The position numbers were made by a program, and so were the translations under genes. From NCBI GenBank assembly GCA_013054445.1, contig JAAMPI010000107.1, positions 1 to 64,000 of the forward strand: a stretch of DNA of 64,000 bases, read 5' to 3'. The number at the start of each line of letters is the position of its first letter. The first letter of the stretch is position 1. Shown piece after piece: positions 45,405-56,200 of the stretch. The notes under the pieces are model-generated. The model was not told the origin of the DNA and made no database searches. It saw nothing but the letters and a program-made list of their open reading frames with translations. This stretch comes from Cudoniella acicularis (taxonomy: Eukaryota > Ascomycota > Leotiomycetes > Helotiales > Helotiaceae).

Positions 45405-46230
45405 ATGGCTACAACAATGACCCATCAGGCAACACCTGCCGCCCTGCCAGAGAAGGAAGAGAAGACAGAGACTCAAAGCCTGAGTATGCACAAAGACAGT
45501 TTATCGGCAAATACTCTTGATCTCAAAGATCAACATGGTATGTTTAATCCTTGCCAAATGGGCATTTCCATCTCCTGCCTTTCATAATTTCAAAACTGAT
45601 GCGCAAAAAACAGTCTCTGCTGCTCTTGGCCTATTTGCCATCCACAATGTACTCCGTCGAACCCTTTTTGCCTGCGCTCAACACGCAAAGAATGTCTCGG
45701 CTTCAAACACTATCCCATTTATCTGCTACTCTAGCTACACCTTGAATTTACTCAAAGAGCAACTGCAGTCCGTTGACACTGTATGGTTCCCGAAGTTTTC
45801 GGAATACGATGGCAGGTTCCGGGAGCAGATCAGGGCACACGAACCAATTGTGGCAATGGTCACTGAGCTCGAAGAACTCCTTGAACCTCAAAACCTGGTG
45901 AAAAAGGCGGTATTGATTTCCGAAAAGTTTGAGGAGATTCATAAGAGAGTGAATTTGGAATTCGATATCGAGGAAATATTGTCAAATGAATTGGGACACC
46001 GTGTGCCTATGGATGAAATCAGGGGTATGGAGAAGAATCAGGAGGAACGCCGTGCTGCACAAGTGAAGATTTATGGTCATCTCTGGTCAGCTGTCTATCT
46101 TTTGAGGGCACTGTCACCTAAGGAGAGAGCGATATTTCCTCCAGGAATCCCCAAGGTCGTGATGAGTGGAATGTTGACCGCAGGTGCACTCCAATTCCGG
46201 AAGTACTTCAATCCCTCTTTTCCTCTTTGA
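45405..46230 (+). CDS. Helical protein with weak hemerythrin-like pattern, in the isocyanide cluster
   Basis: Two exons (45405-45537, 45614-46230) give 249 residues. After a polar, Thr/Glu/Lys-rich N-terminus the protein is almost wholly helical: GLFAIHNVLRRTLFACAQH, FICYSSYTLNLLKEQLQS, VDTVWFPKFSEYD, REQIRAHEPIVAMVTELEELL. The order H-N-x-L-R-R, then an amphipathic helix before WFP, then EQI-x-x-H-E resembles HHE/hemerythrin-like fungal proteins. However, the middle histidines and the Glu before the aromatic-Phe-Pro motif are replaced (Y/T and V), so a full di-iron site is unlikely. Its place between P450 and transporter genes suggests a pathway or self-protection role. I do not recognise a precise family. 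Confidence 0.75.
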
Positions 46231-47303
46231 TTGGCCCTTACTAAACATTATGTAGGGAATTGCAATTCTCTCCGAAATTTTGAGAACTCGAACACGTATT
46301 ATCCCGGGATTCTCAACTACTTTGATTTATTCTCTTCGTATAATATCAGATAATATCTTTCAATGGGTAGTGATCTTTTGGAGCACTAATTGTGTTCGGG
46401 GGAAATCACTGGGTACTAGAGTTTCTGATAAAGAAATGAAAACATACTTCTCAAATTTGAAAGAAAAAAACCTACCTGAATTTGAAATCTTAATTTCGCA
46501 AAATTTTTTGATGGTCGTGCCCTTGCCCCTGCTCGTAGAATTGTACTTATCTCAAGCGGGGCGAGATCTCGCCTGTTTGGAGTTGTATCATACCTTCTAA
46601 ACAGTTCTAAATTCCACTTTGATCTCTAGTAGTCGAACGCAAATTCATTGAAAAAATTGTCTTGTGCCCAGCTATCCTCGATTTCCTCACCCTTCACAAC
46701 ACTTGGCTTGGGGCTGTTTTTCTCATTGCTGAAGCTTTTGACACGTGATAGTGGAGTAAGAAAGGGAGGGGAAAAGGGGGGGGGTTACTGGTGTGACTAT
46801 ACGGACGTAAAACAATAGAATGTTTAAGAATTCTAGTCACGGCAACTTTAAGCAAGGGCCATGCCCGCCCAGACTTAGATGTGCTCACAGGCTGTAAGGG
46901 AGAGCAGTGGCTGTCGTGACACACCACAACTATTGCACTTGTGTTACCAGTCGCGAGAAACCGTGGCGGCATGACTGTTGGCAATCGGCGCTGACGTTTC
47001 CCACCGCCACCCACAGTTGGATCGACCTATAAGTGTTAAGGTGCCGAATTACAAGGCATTTTTGGATGTTATTTGTCGTATCCTCAGCGCCTCAGAACGC
47101 CATGTTATGCAGGTGTGGTCAGCAATCGCCGATCGGATATAGCTGAATCGGATATAGGGACATGGCCAGATCAAAGCATGTAATAAGACATCATTTCGAA
47201 CATGTAACTAAGTATAGATAAAAGGAATGTTTGGTTTGATTTTTAAACCAAAAGCTTCCAGAACAACAACAGCTCAGCACGCTGAGAACCACCTTCGCTC
47301 ACA
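46231..47303. other. Intergenic region upstream of the MFS gene
   Basis: No supported gene. Contains a G-rich run near 46776-46785 and AT-rich spacer. The last 200 bp are presumably the transporter promoter. Confidence 0.45.
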
Positions 47304-49429
47304 ATGTCGTCACAGGACAGTGAAGTAAAGAATGGGATAAATGACGATACAGTTCATGTGAATGAAGCTGAGTACGAGGATGTAGATTTCATACAGGAAG
47401 ATGTTCAATCAGGAGTGTCGAAGCCTCTGGTAAGAGATTCCCTGCACTCGATATATTTTTAGAGGGGACCGCTGATCATTTTCTCCTACCTACAGTGGGT
47501 TCTTATTGTAGCAACAATTATGTCTTCGACTTTCCTTTTCTCATTAGATAATACGATCATCGCGGACGTGCAGCCAAAAATCGTGGAAGTTCTCGGAGAC
47601 GTTGGCAAGCTGAGCTGGCTCGGTGTTGCTTTTGTTCTCGCAAGTTCCTCCACTCTCATCACTTGGTACCAAAATTCAAATCCAAAGGGATATGCAAATC
47701 TTGAAACTGACTTTAACTGTATTTAGGGCTAAATTGTACGGAATCTTCAGTGCAAAATGGCTCTACATTGGATCAGTCATTTTATTCGAGGGTGGCAGCG
47801 CTCTTTGTGGAGGTGCACCAACAATGAATGCTATGATTGTTGGTCGAGCAATAGCTGGCTTGGGAGTATTAAACCGATTCCTATGACTAAAGATAGCTGC
47901 TGACACTCGTAGGGTGCCGGAATGTACATTGGTTGTCTCACTCTTCTCAGTCTCACAACATCTGTCCGTCAAAGGCCAAATTATATGGCTTTCGTTGGTT
48001 TGAGTAAGTTGATTTCTTCGAGTCAGGGAGTAATACTGACCATCAACCATAGCTTGGGGTTCAGGAACTGTTCTGGGGCCTGTTGTTGGAGGCGCGTTCT
48101 CCGAAAACGCAAAGACTACAGTACGCTTCATCAACCATCTTTGCGAAGTCACTCAACTAATAAAAAAATTAGTGGCGATGGGCTTTCTATATAAATCTTT
48201 GTATAGGTGCTGCTTTTGCCCCTATCTACTTTTGGTTTCTTCCTAGAGGAGATCCCCAGAAGACCATCCCTTTCGCTGCGAAATTCAAACAACTCGATTA
48301 TCTGGGAATTGCTCTTAACATTGGTGCATTCACTGCGCTCATCATGGCAATTAATTTCGGAGGAAATCTCTATGCCTGGAACGACGGGCGAGAGATTGCA
48401 TTGTGGACTGTCGGTGGTTTTCTCCTCCTTCTCTTCGGTCTGCAGCAAGCTTTCAAGATTGGAACAACTTTCGAGCAAAGAATATTTCCGGCAGATTTTT
48501 TGAGGATGAAGATTATGTGGGTTTTGTTTGCGCTTATGAACGCTGCAGCTACCTGTGTTTTTGTAAATGAAAGTCCCATGTTTTTGATTTCTGCTAATAC
48601 TCTCAGATTCCAACATTTTACATACCCCTTTTCTTTCAGTTCGTTCGTGGAGATCCTCCATTAACTGCCGCCGTGCGGCTTCTCCCATTCATTTGTCTAA
48701 TGGTCTTCTTCGGTTTACTTAACGGCGCGTTAATGAGCAATTTTGGTTATTGTAAGATATTATCTTAGGTTATGTTTAATTATTTCACTACTGACATCTA
48801 GCAGATATGCCATGGTACCTACTTGGTGGAATTTTCACTACAATTGGCGGTGCTCTGATGTGTATGTTCATGGGATCCGTGTATGCAAACGCTAACGAAT
48901 TCCAGATACCGTCACCGAAGCATCCTCAAACAGTCAATTGTACGGCTATTCTATCATAATCGGAATTGGGGCCGGCATGTTTATCCAGACCTCCTTCTCA
49001 GTTGCCCAAGCAAAAGTATCAAAAGACAGGGCTTCAGACGCTGCCGGCTACATTGCCCTCGCTCAAAACCTGGGAATCGTCCTTTCTCTTGCCATTTCAG
49101 GCTCAATCTTCCAAAACAAAGCTTTAGATGGTTTGCAATCTATTCTCCCAAATGTGCCTACGGAAGCATTGCGTGGTGTCATCACTGGATCTGGTAGTGC
49201 TTTGTTCAATAACCTTCCCCTGGAAACCAAGGCTCAGGTTCTTGATGCGATCCTCAAGGCTATGTCTTACACCTACGTTCTTGTGATTGTTGCTGGCTCA
49301 ATGGCAATTATTGGCTCACTGTTTATGAAGGTGGGTTCTCTCAAACTTGAATAAGCAATAAAAATTTCTGATACTGACCTCCACATTTAGTTAGAGAGAA
49401 TCTTCGTCACGGGAGCAGTAGCTATGTGA
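47304..49429 (+). CDS. MFS transporter, 14-TM drug/metabolite efflux type
   Basis: Ten exons (47304-47429, 47496-47665, 47727-47865, 47913-48003, 48053-48120, 48173-48562, 48607-48751, 48805-48861, 48906-49330, 49391-49429) join in frame to 549 residues. After a polar N-terminus come FLFSLDNTIIADVQP (TM1, the D-x-T-I-V-type motif of DHA2), VGRAIAGLG, WGSGTVLGPVVGGAF (motif C) and WRWAFYINLCIG, then further membrane helices to the end. This is the plasma-membrane drug:H+ antiporter family typical of fungal secondary-metabolite clusters. It is the last gene of the isocyanide cluster and probably exports the product, giving self-protection. Confidence 0.92.
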
Positions 49430-50252
49430 ACAGCCTTTTAAGAGACCCATAAAGGTTCAATATAAATTTCAATGAAGGGACGTTTTCTGTGCCAATTTTT
49501 GTGGCCCAATAATTATTCGCGTTTAGTGGGGATACGTGAGAAAGGCAATCTGGACAAATTTGGTAAATCTCATTGCAAAAAGCGTCGAAAATATTTTAAT
49601 ACTTGTACAACTGACTACCATAGTCTATCTTTGATTATTTAGCACATTTGATTAGATTGCGTGAAGCGCCTTGAAATAAAATCAATTGGATTACTTGTCC
49701 ATTCCCCTGTCGGGTGATCTTTCTCGTGAAGCTGTACAAGACACCTGAAAATCATTAAATAATTACATAGTATAAGGAGGCTCTGATTAGAAAAATTAAA
49801 GGGAAGATCAAAGTCGATTGTCTTTCTTTCATCAAAGCAATACTTATATTACAACATGGTGTTTGATTTCTGAGGTGTCCCCTGTATTTCGCGACACAGC
49901 TCCATTACATGGGTGGAAAAATACAGCGTAGGTTAGATTTCACGAATCAAAATGTAAAGCCAGAGAGTGAGGAAGACAGCGTATAAATCCGCGCGACGAG
50001 AACGACGTCTTTCCAAGCATTTTAGGACTTAACTTAAAAAATTATTTATAGTGACTTTTACTTACCAAGGGGTATTTATTCATAGTCTTTGATAGCAATC
50101 TATTTGTGTTGAATTGATGCGAGCCAAAATAGCAGAGTCCACCCTGAAGTGTAGGGAGTAACACCTGTGGCTTCTGAAGCAGTCGCTGTATCACCGCCTA
50201 AGGGAGCCTTATTTTTCAGCGACTGTGCCCCGCAACTCCGCAATCACTCGCT
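49430..50252. other. Intergenic region right of the cluster
   Basis: No gene is seen. Composition becomes more AT-rich. This marks the right edge of the metabolite cluster. Confidence 0.5.
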
Positions 50253-50413
50253 ATCCGTTACGCTGCCACCAGGACCACACTTCCGTGATCAATTATACCG
50301 CAAAATTGCAGCTAATCAGAAGTCTTAGATCAAGGATTGGAACTTATGATTTGCTGAAAATACTCGCTTAAGTGTGCACGGGCCACTGTGGTCCTGATGG
50401 CAGCGCAGCGGAT
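50253..50413. mobile_element. 161-bp MITE related to the piggyBac-like element
   Basis: Terminal inverted repeats of about 26 bp (atccgttacgctgccaccag at left; reverse complement with three mismatches at 50388-50413). The right subterminal cgcttaagtgtgcacgggccac matches the 3' subterminal sequence of the large element at 57723-59732 (cgcttaaaaatgcacgggccac), and the ends share GGAT/ATCC and GCTGCCA. Confidence 0.65.
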
Positions 50414-50667
50414 AACTCTCAATGCAGAGCACCAGTAAAAGACAGGATCGTCTAACTTTATACTTTTATAATATGCATTCCTTGCCCTTCACTTACCTCT
50501 ATTATTTAATGGAGAACATGTTTGCGAACATAAACTGCGAAATAGGATAACTTGCAGGCCTCGATATCGTCCTCTTACCTCTGAACTGTGTTACGAGCCT
50601 GGTCAGCTAAGTCTACGTTTTCAGGCCTTTAGCGACCCCGCACACACCCTAATAAAAATAATTAATT

Positions 50668-50800
50668 ATGCCACCGTCGACCCCCCCATTCGTCTTTAAC
50701 CACGCTCCTGGCTTCGAAATAGCAACAAAACATAAGGAAGCGATACGCCAGCTTTATAGCTTTGGAAAGAAGTCGGTTGAGGAGATTATGGCGATGGGTG
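50668..50800 (+). pseudogene. Transposase N-terminal fragment
   Basis: From an ATG at 50668 the frame reads a short segment with TKHKEAIRQLYSFGKKSVEE, which resembles the helix-turn-helix N-terminus of fungal Tc1/mariner-like transposases. After about 45 codons it runs into sequence without coding character. A truncated transposon remnant is the best explanation; the family call is tentative. Confidence 0.4.
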
Positions 50801-51344
50801 AGTCTGCTTGATTGTGGGTTTATACAGTAGGTGGTTTTGAGATATCGTGATCTTGGCTTGCTCTTAAGGGAGGTATTAGAAACATAGATTTGAAGATGAA
50901 CCTATTGTAAATTGCACAAGCTATTAGAGATGTGCTATTTTTCACAAATTATCCTGTTAGTTTGTTGGAATTGTTTTGGTGTTTCTTATAGAGATGTATG
51001 TGCTGTAACTCAAAGTTCTAAAGGCTGTTCTCACTAACCTTCAGCGATTGGTGCGCTGTAAACCATGCGCAGCGACGTGCAAATTAGCGACCTAAGCCCT
51101 GTAGTTCCCCGAAGTTCAGCGCACACTCGCTAACTCACAGCGAGCAACTCCCTAACAGGGAGCCTACTTCTAAATAGTATATATATTAATTTCAAACATA
51201 ATGAAGTTATCGTGCTATATCTTAAAATAAAGGTTAAACTAGTTTAATAATTAATAAATTATTATTTAAGTATTAATTATTAAGAAAAATAAATAATTAT
51301 AATTATAAAAAGTATTCTATGACACGGTTACGTGATCCGCCAAC
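50801..51344. other. AT-rich repeat remnant
   Basis: No gene. A short block at 51040-51160 repeats cagcga/gcgctg words in both orientations, consistent with decayed TIR elements. The remainder is TA-rich. Confidence 0.4.
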
Positions 51345-51665
51345 GTCCTCTTCGTTCAAACCTTTTATTTCCACAGACCTCTTATTTCTCCTAACCTTGT
51401 ATTTCTGCAGACCGCTTAATTATACTAACCTTCCCTTTCTACAAACCTTAATCCTGCCTACTACTTATTCCTGCGCATCTCTTATTCCTGCCCACCTCTG
51501 ATTTCTGCACATCCTTATTTCTGCAAACCTCTTATTCCTGCCCACCTCCTATTTGTGCCCACCCTTACTCCTGCAAATTGCCTAACCTAATTCCTACTAA
51601 CCTCTTATTCCAACTTGCTTCTTATTCCTACTCGCTTATTATTCCTACGCGCTTCTATTCTAGCA
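51345..51665 (+). repeat. Degenerate minisatellite, about 18-20-nt unit
   Basis: At least fifteen imperfect head-to-tail copies of a unit close to cttattcctgcccacct. The T-rich start and the C-rich end of each unit are conserved and the middle varies. No coding function is seen. Confidence 0.7.
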
Positions 51666-52815
51666 ACCTAGAGACCTATCCGGGGGCTATCCTGTGTTTA
51701 GGAGAAAGTTCATAGGAGATATACTCTCCTAGGAAGCAACCATTCCTAGGAGCATTCTCCTATAAGAAACAAACTCCTCGGAAATAGTTCCTAAGAGGCC
51801 GGTCTCCTTTGGGCCTTCTCCCTTGCGCTATCTTCTCCCCAGAACACTCTCCTAGGAAATACTCCCTCCTCGGCATGGTAATCTCCCCGAAGCCGTTTTC
51901 TAGGCCTCTGGAAATCATATGACGAGTGTGAGGACGAGGCAATGACAGCTCCGTCTTTGGAGAGACACGGCTATGGTATTGACAGGTTCACCACATTTTC
52001 ATAGACCTCATGTATGATATACCGATAAGATTTAGCTATATGCTATGTCTTTATCTACTTTAGCCTCTTAAGAAGTTGTGATTTTTAGGTCATTTTATGT
52101 TATAGTGCAGTATAGGGGCCAAGTTTGGACCCGCGATCCCTCTAAATCTTAGTCGAAGGATTGACTGCACCGCGGGGCCTGAATCGTCCCCTTTTGAAAC
52201 AAAAGATAGGGAGCCAGATTTGAACCTATAATTCTAAGAATAGACTTAGCGCGGTTTAGTCGTTCTTTATGATATGCCAGAGTTTCTTATTTCTTGGACT
52301 GACAAACAATTGCGCAGTTCTTAGACGGCGTGAGTGGCTGGACGGCGGGACGATATAAGTCGATAGACGACATAGTATAAGTCTAACTACGATCTTGCTT
52401 ATTTCCTTTACCTTGCTTGCCTACTTCTAACTTTTTCCGGAGTATGGTAGACTTATTCTGTTCTAGTCATGTCCGTAGTATAAATCTAATTACTATAAAG
52501 ACGGAAGTTTGAGACTAAATATAGTTTATAGGGTACGCTAGCCAGAACTATTCCTAATTAGGCAGAAACGTCGTTGATAAATAAGGAAGACGCTTGCTAG
52601 CTCACGTGACATCGGTTAGCTAACGAGTACTCTTAGAATTTCAAGCTATTCGAGTCAAAAACGAGTGTATTCCATTAAGGAGAAGATGACTACTGTACAG
52701 GAAGAGCTTCTAGAGCCTATAATTATGGGCGTGGCACCAGGCCAAAGCGTACCCTGAAACGGGTCTGCGACCCAAACCGCAACAAGTACTAGTTAGCTCA
52801 TGTAACATCACTCTA
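51666..52815. other. Non-coding region with tcctaggag palindromes
   Basis: Between 51710 and 51860 the words ctcctagga and tcctataag recur in both orientations. From 52080 on the sequence is mixed, with two tRNA T-arm-like fragments that do not fold as tRNAs. No gene supported. Confidence 0.4.
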
Positions 52816-53040
52816 GGACGATGATGTGATCAAAATGGGTCAGAACATCAAACTGAAGAATGGAAGTAACGATGTCGTGACCAAAATAAGTCGGAACATC
52901 TAATGTCAAGCTGAGGAATGGAACTAACAATGTTGTGACTAAAATGGGTCAGAACATCAACGCTAAAAATATTTCGGCATGAGAAATAGAGCTAATGATG
53001 TTCTGACCAAAATAAGCCAGAACATCAGCGTCTGGAATAC
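52816..53040. repeat. Tandem/inverted array around ggtcagaacatc
   Basis: Four diverged units of roughly 55-68 bp each contain a-tg-tg-gaccaaaat, then ggtcagaacatc or a variant, then gg-atggaa-taa. The word gatgttctgacc (52991-53002) is the exact reverse complement of ggtcagaacatc, so units can pair as hairpins. Confidence 0.6.
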
Positions 53041-53368
53041 CAAGCGCCAGCGCAACGAAGGCGCCACGCACACAAGAAAGTAAGGAGAACATCCTGAGAA
53101 TAACCACTCCTTTCCCCCCGTCCGAACCCAGCATCGATGACACGAGCCTCACGCGCTACATGGAAGCTCCAAAAGCTTCTTCTCTCATCACCGAAGCACT
53201 GAAGAAAGACACCCCCGACCCGAGATGTTCAAGTTGCCAGGGTTGGGACAACCAAAATCCGAAAGTATTGCTTCGTTTGATTGTAGTTGAACACCATGGC
53301 TGTATCCATTTGTGCTTTCGTCATCCATCATCTTCGACCTCCTTAAGCGTAGCCAAACGGCCATCGCT

Positions 53369-55165
53369 TCACGTCGTGAAAGTTGGAGCAGCACCGGTTG
53401 ATGTTGTAGAACCCGCTGGGGAGTCAGGGTCCAACTGTCCAACCAGATACGTCTGGGACCTATAGGTCTTTGGGGTAGGATGAAGAGGAATGGCAAAAGG
53501 AATAGTTGGGTTATACGTGGATGGTTGTGTTGTCGGGCGGGAGCTTTCAGTACGGCCTTGGGAAGGTGCAGTTGTAAGTGAGTAGGAGCTGAGGCTATCA
53601 TGGAGGTGTTGGTCTTCATTTACAATAGTAGGGCCCCTTTTGGGCGACGATGGCCACTGTGACGAAGATTGGTCTGAAGCAAAAGGGGAGGCGTTTGCTT
53701 GCCAACTCTGCACATTGCGGACATCGGCTGACGTGTCGCGGCGGGGAAGATTTGTTGGTGGTGATGCTACAGTTGCAAGAGGGTGGAGAGGAGCAGGGGA
53801 AGGAGGAACTTGAGATCTTAGTGAACTTGGCGATGATTGTGCTGTACTAGCTCTAATTGAACGATATATACGATCGTTTGTCCATAGATGAGATGGCACA
53901 GGTAGACTATAATCGTTCTGTCGAGGGGGAGGGGTATTGTCAAGCGAGAGAATGGAGGAATATGGCAGGCCACCCGAAAGTGGAGGCTCAGGGGTTTCGT
54001 CCAGAGATCGGACGATCTCGACTTCTCGTCGAATTTCGGGTTGCATATTGATGGCTGCTGTTGAATTAAAAGGGGTACCCGACGTTGTTGTAGAAAGGTC
54101 CAGTAATTTCTCTGGCTCTCTCACGAGCAGCTTCTCGTCAAACAGGACACGGCGTGCACTACTGTGTAGAGAATAATCCTCTGAAGGTGGGCGTTTTCTA
54201 GGATTGTATACCGGTTTTAGAATCTGTCGTGGGGCTTTAGTAGTGAGAATTAATCGCCGGAAAGCAAGTCGGAGGTCAGGCTCGGGGATGAGAGCCTTCT
54301 TTATTCCTCTTCTTGAAGATCTGTCCTTAGTGTTGCTGCTATTTTGTGGCTCAGGTTCCTTGTCTTCAAGCTCGATAATTCGCTCGTAAGTTGCTCCGCA
54401 CTCCTTACTGTAATTTATCAATTAGGCATTTGTATTTGCGGGATAATTCCAATCGGTAACTTGCCAAGTGGTTGGCTGCCCCTCAACACTCTCATTTTCA
54501 GCACTGCAGTGCGGACAAGATTGTTGCGCTGATCCCATGTCGCGGAACGTGATACTAATATAACGCTTTTTGCCTGGTTTCATTACAAAGCTAAAAGGTT
54601 GTTGCTGTAAGTTGAATTTCTGCTTTGCCTGCAGATCTTGAAGAAGGAATTCTCCATGGCGTATCTTTGCTGAGCCCCTGTCTTTGTATCTCTCTTCAAG
54701 ATTGTCTCGAGTTTGCCTCTCCAACATTATTAGAAAGTTCTAGAGGCTATTAGTGTGAAAGCTCTAAATGGGATTCGTGGCTAGGTTCTCACCTCTGCTG
54801 TGGATATCCAATCAAGGGAGAAAGCGAATACCCTGTCAAATGCGTCATGCAATACAACAGGGTTGCTGAGAATTACTTGGGGGGGGATATTCTGCTGCGA
54901 AATACGGGTGTAGTAATGACGTCGCCAACCCTCTTGAGCGTCTTTTAGAAATTCAACTTCATCCACGAAGTTGTTAGCTACTGGCTAAGTATAATACGAG
55001 TGTGAAGGCTCATTAGGACAAACAATTGTGAAAATAGAAAAGATCTGTACACCAAAAGTGCCTCCGAGAGATTTCCAGCTAGCTTGTAATGAAACATCAT
55101 ATTGCCGCGTCTTCCCCATTCATGCTCCCAGTTTCTATGTTGACGGTGATGCTCATTAACAAGCG
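53369..55165 (-). CDS. Unknown protein with CPHC motif and disordered tail
   Basis: Minus-strand exons: one ending at 55053 (NMMFHYKLAGNLSEALL), one ending at 54793 (DEVEFLKDAQEGW...DWISTAE), 54739-54461 (NFLIMLERQTRDNLEERYKD...CPHCSAENESVEGQ) and 54403-53369 (ECGATYERIIELEDK to the stop). The last two exons are exact multiples of three with good splice sites. I could not fix the start codon or the first junction. The 54739-54403 part may bind zinc through CPHC and the following ECG. The last 345 codons are Ser/Pro/Thr-rich and look disordered. The family is unknown to me. It lies head-to-tail just downstream of the phosphorylase-domain gene, and I cannot exclude that both are one longer gene. 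Confidence 0.55.
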
Positions 55166-55231
55166 TTTTGACCAACGACAGCCCAATCTCGATATATAGG
55201 CTATGATCAAACCACCAAGAAGCAGAGACTA

Positions 55232-56200
55232 CTAACCTTCCTCACGCCGCCATGGAGGGTTGGCAGAAGGATCTGCTCCAATAACATAGAGAAGCCCTTT
55301 AGTATATGCAGAGGCTGTGGCAGCAGCGTAGCGATGCCACACGTCATTTTTATGAGAATCGGCATAGTCACATATCCCTCGTATGACGGCCACAGGCAAT
55401 GTGTTCATGAGGCCGGCTGCTTCCATCTCAAAGCAAATTATCTTGTACTTGTCTCTCAACTCGTCCCGAAGCTTCGCATTCTTTATAAGCTTATCTCCCG
55501 ACGCGATAAGGCCGTAATGAACAACCGGATCCTCAGAGTCTCGAAGATCGCGCGCTATCAACCTGTATGTGTTGTCTACTAGGCCGCCTGTCTTTTCCGC
55601 TTCGTACAGTTGATCGTTCTCTACGCCTGGATACAGGAATTTCTGACCATTAGGCCGAGCACTGAAAGCGTCAAGATACTGTAGGAAGCTGTGAGAGCCG
55701 TTGAATTCTGCCTCCGTTTGAATCGTCTCAAACGCATTTCGCAAGCGTCGATCCGTTGGGTATAGCCAACCTTTCCTGACAAAGCCATCCACAGTCTCCT
55801 TCCCAAATTCGTAACCTATGACCCCTTGTACATCATCGGAACCATCTCCTGGTGTACCGACCACTACATCACCAAGGCGGATATCAGGTTCCAAGTGTCG
55901 TCCAGGCACTCCAGCCCCAATGCCTACCATTAAACCGTACCGAAGATTCGGAAAGCTTTGTCTCATCTGGGCAACAAGGCTGGCTGCAGAGACAGTGCCG
56001 GTTGATTTCCTTGGCAAGCCAACTACAATAACATTGTGACCACCAATAGTGCCTGGTATGTAGTCGTTGTCGTCACCATGCCTCCCAGGAAATACGCCGT
56101 TATGTTTTTCATCTAACATGAATCTAGCAGCAAGTAACTCAACTTGGAGCGCACATATCCACCCTATTGTATAATCTTCGTATCGGAGTGTAGAAGACAT
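55232..56200 (-). CDS. Nucleoside phosphorylase-domain protein (PNP_UDP, NLR-sensor type)
   Basis: One exon, 322 residues, starting MSSTLRYEDYTIGWICAL. Motifs follow the fungal PNP_UDP family: TIGWICALQVELLAARFMLD, GLMVGIGAGVPG (phosphate-binding loop), DIRLGDVVVG, CFEMEAAGLMN (ribose/base site) and RGICDYADSHKNDVWHRYAAATASAY. In filamentous fungi this domain usually forms the N-terminus of NACHT or ankyrin NLR-like proteins linked to non-self recognition, where it may act on nucleotides. Here it ends in WRREEG with a stop, with no NACHT domain visible downstream. A donor-like gttagt overlaps the stop, so splicing to downstream exons is possible, but I found no in-frame acceptor. Confidence 0.82.
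   Translation of the reverse strand: MSSTLRYEDYTIGWICALQVELLAARFMLDEKHNGVFPGRHGDDNDYIPGTIGGHNVIVVGLPRKSTGTVSAASLVAQMRQSFPNLRYGLMVGIGAGVPGRHLEPDIRLGDVVVGTPGDGSDDVQGVIGYEFGKETVDGFVRKGWLYPTDRRLRNAFETIQTEAEFNGSHSFLQYLDAFSARPNGQKFLYPGVENDQLYEAEKTGGLVDNTYRLIARDLRDSEDPVVHYGLIASGDKLIKNAKLRDELRDKYKIICFEMEAAGLMNTLPVAVIRGICDYADSHKNDVWHRYAAATASAYTKGLLYVIGADPSANPPWRREEG

Noticed and set aside
46280..46600. 106-codon open frame downstream of the hemerythrin-like gene
   Set aside because: No recognisable domain. It lies in AT-rich spacer without promoter or splice signals.
52116..52262. Two minus-strand tRNA-like pieces with T-arm-like words (ggtccaaact, ggttcaaatc)
   Set aside because: Neither the acceptor stem nor the T stem pairs and no full cloverleaf can be drawn. 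At most these are tRNA-derived or decayed fragments.
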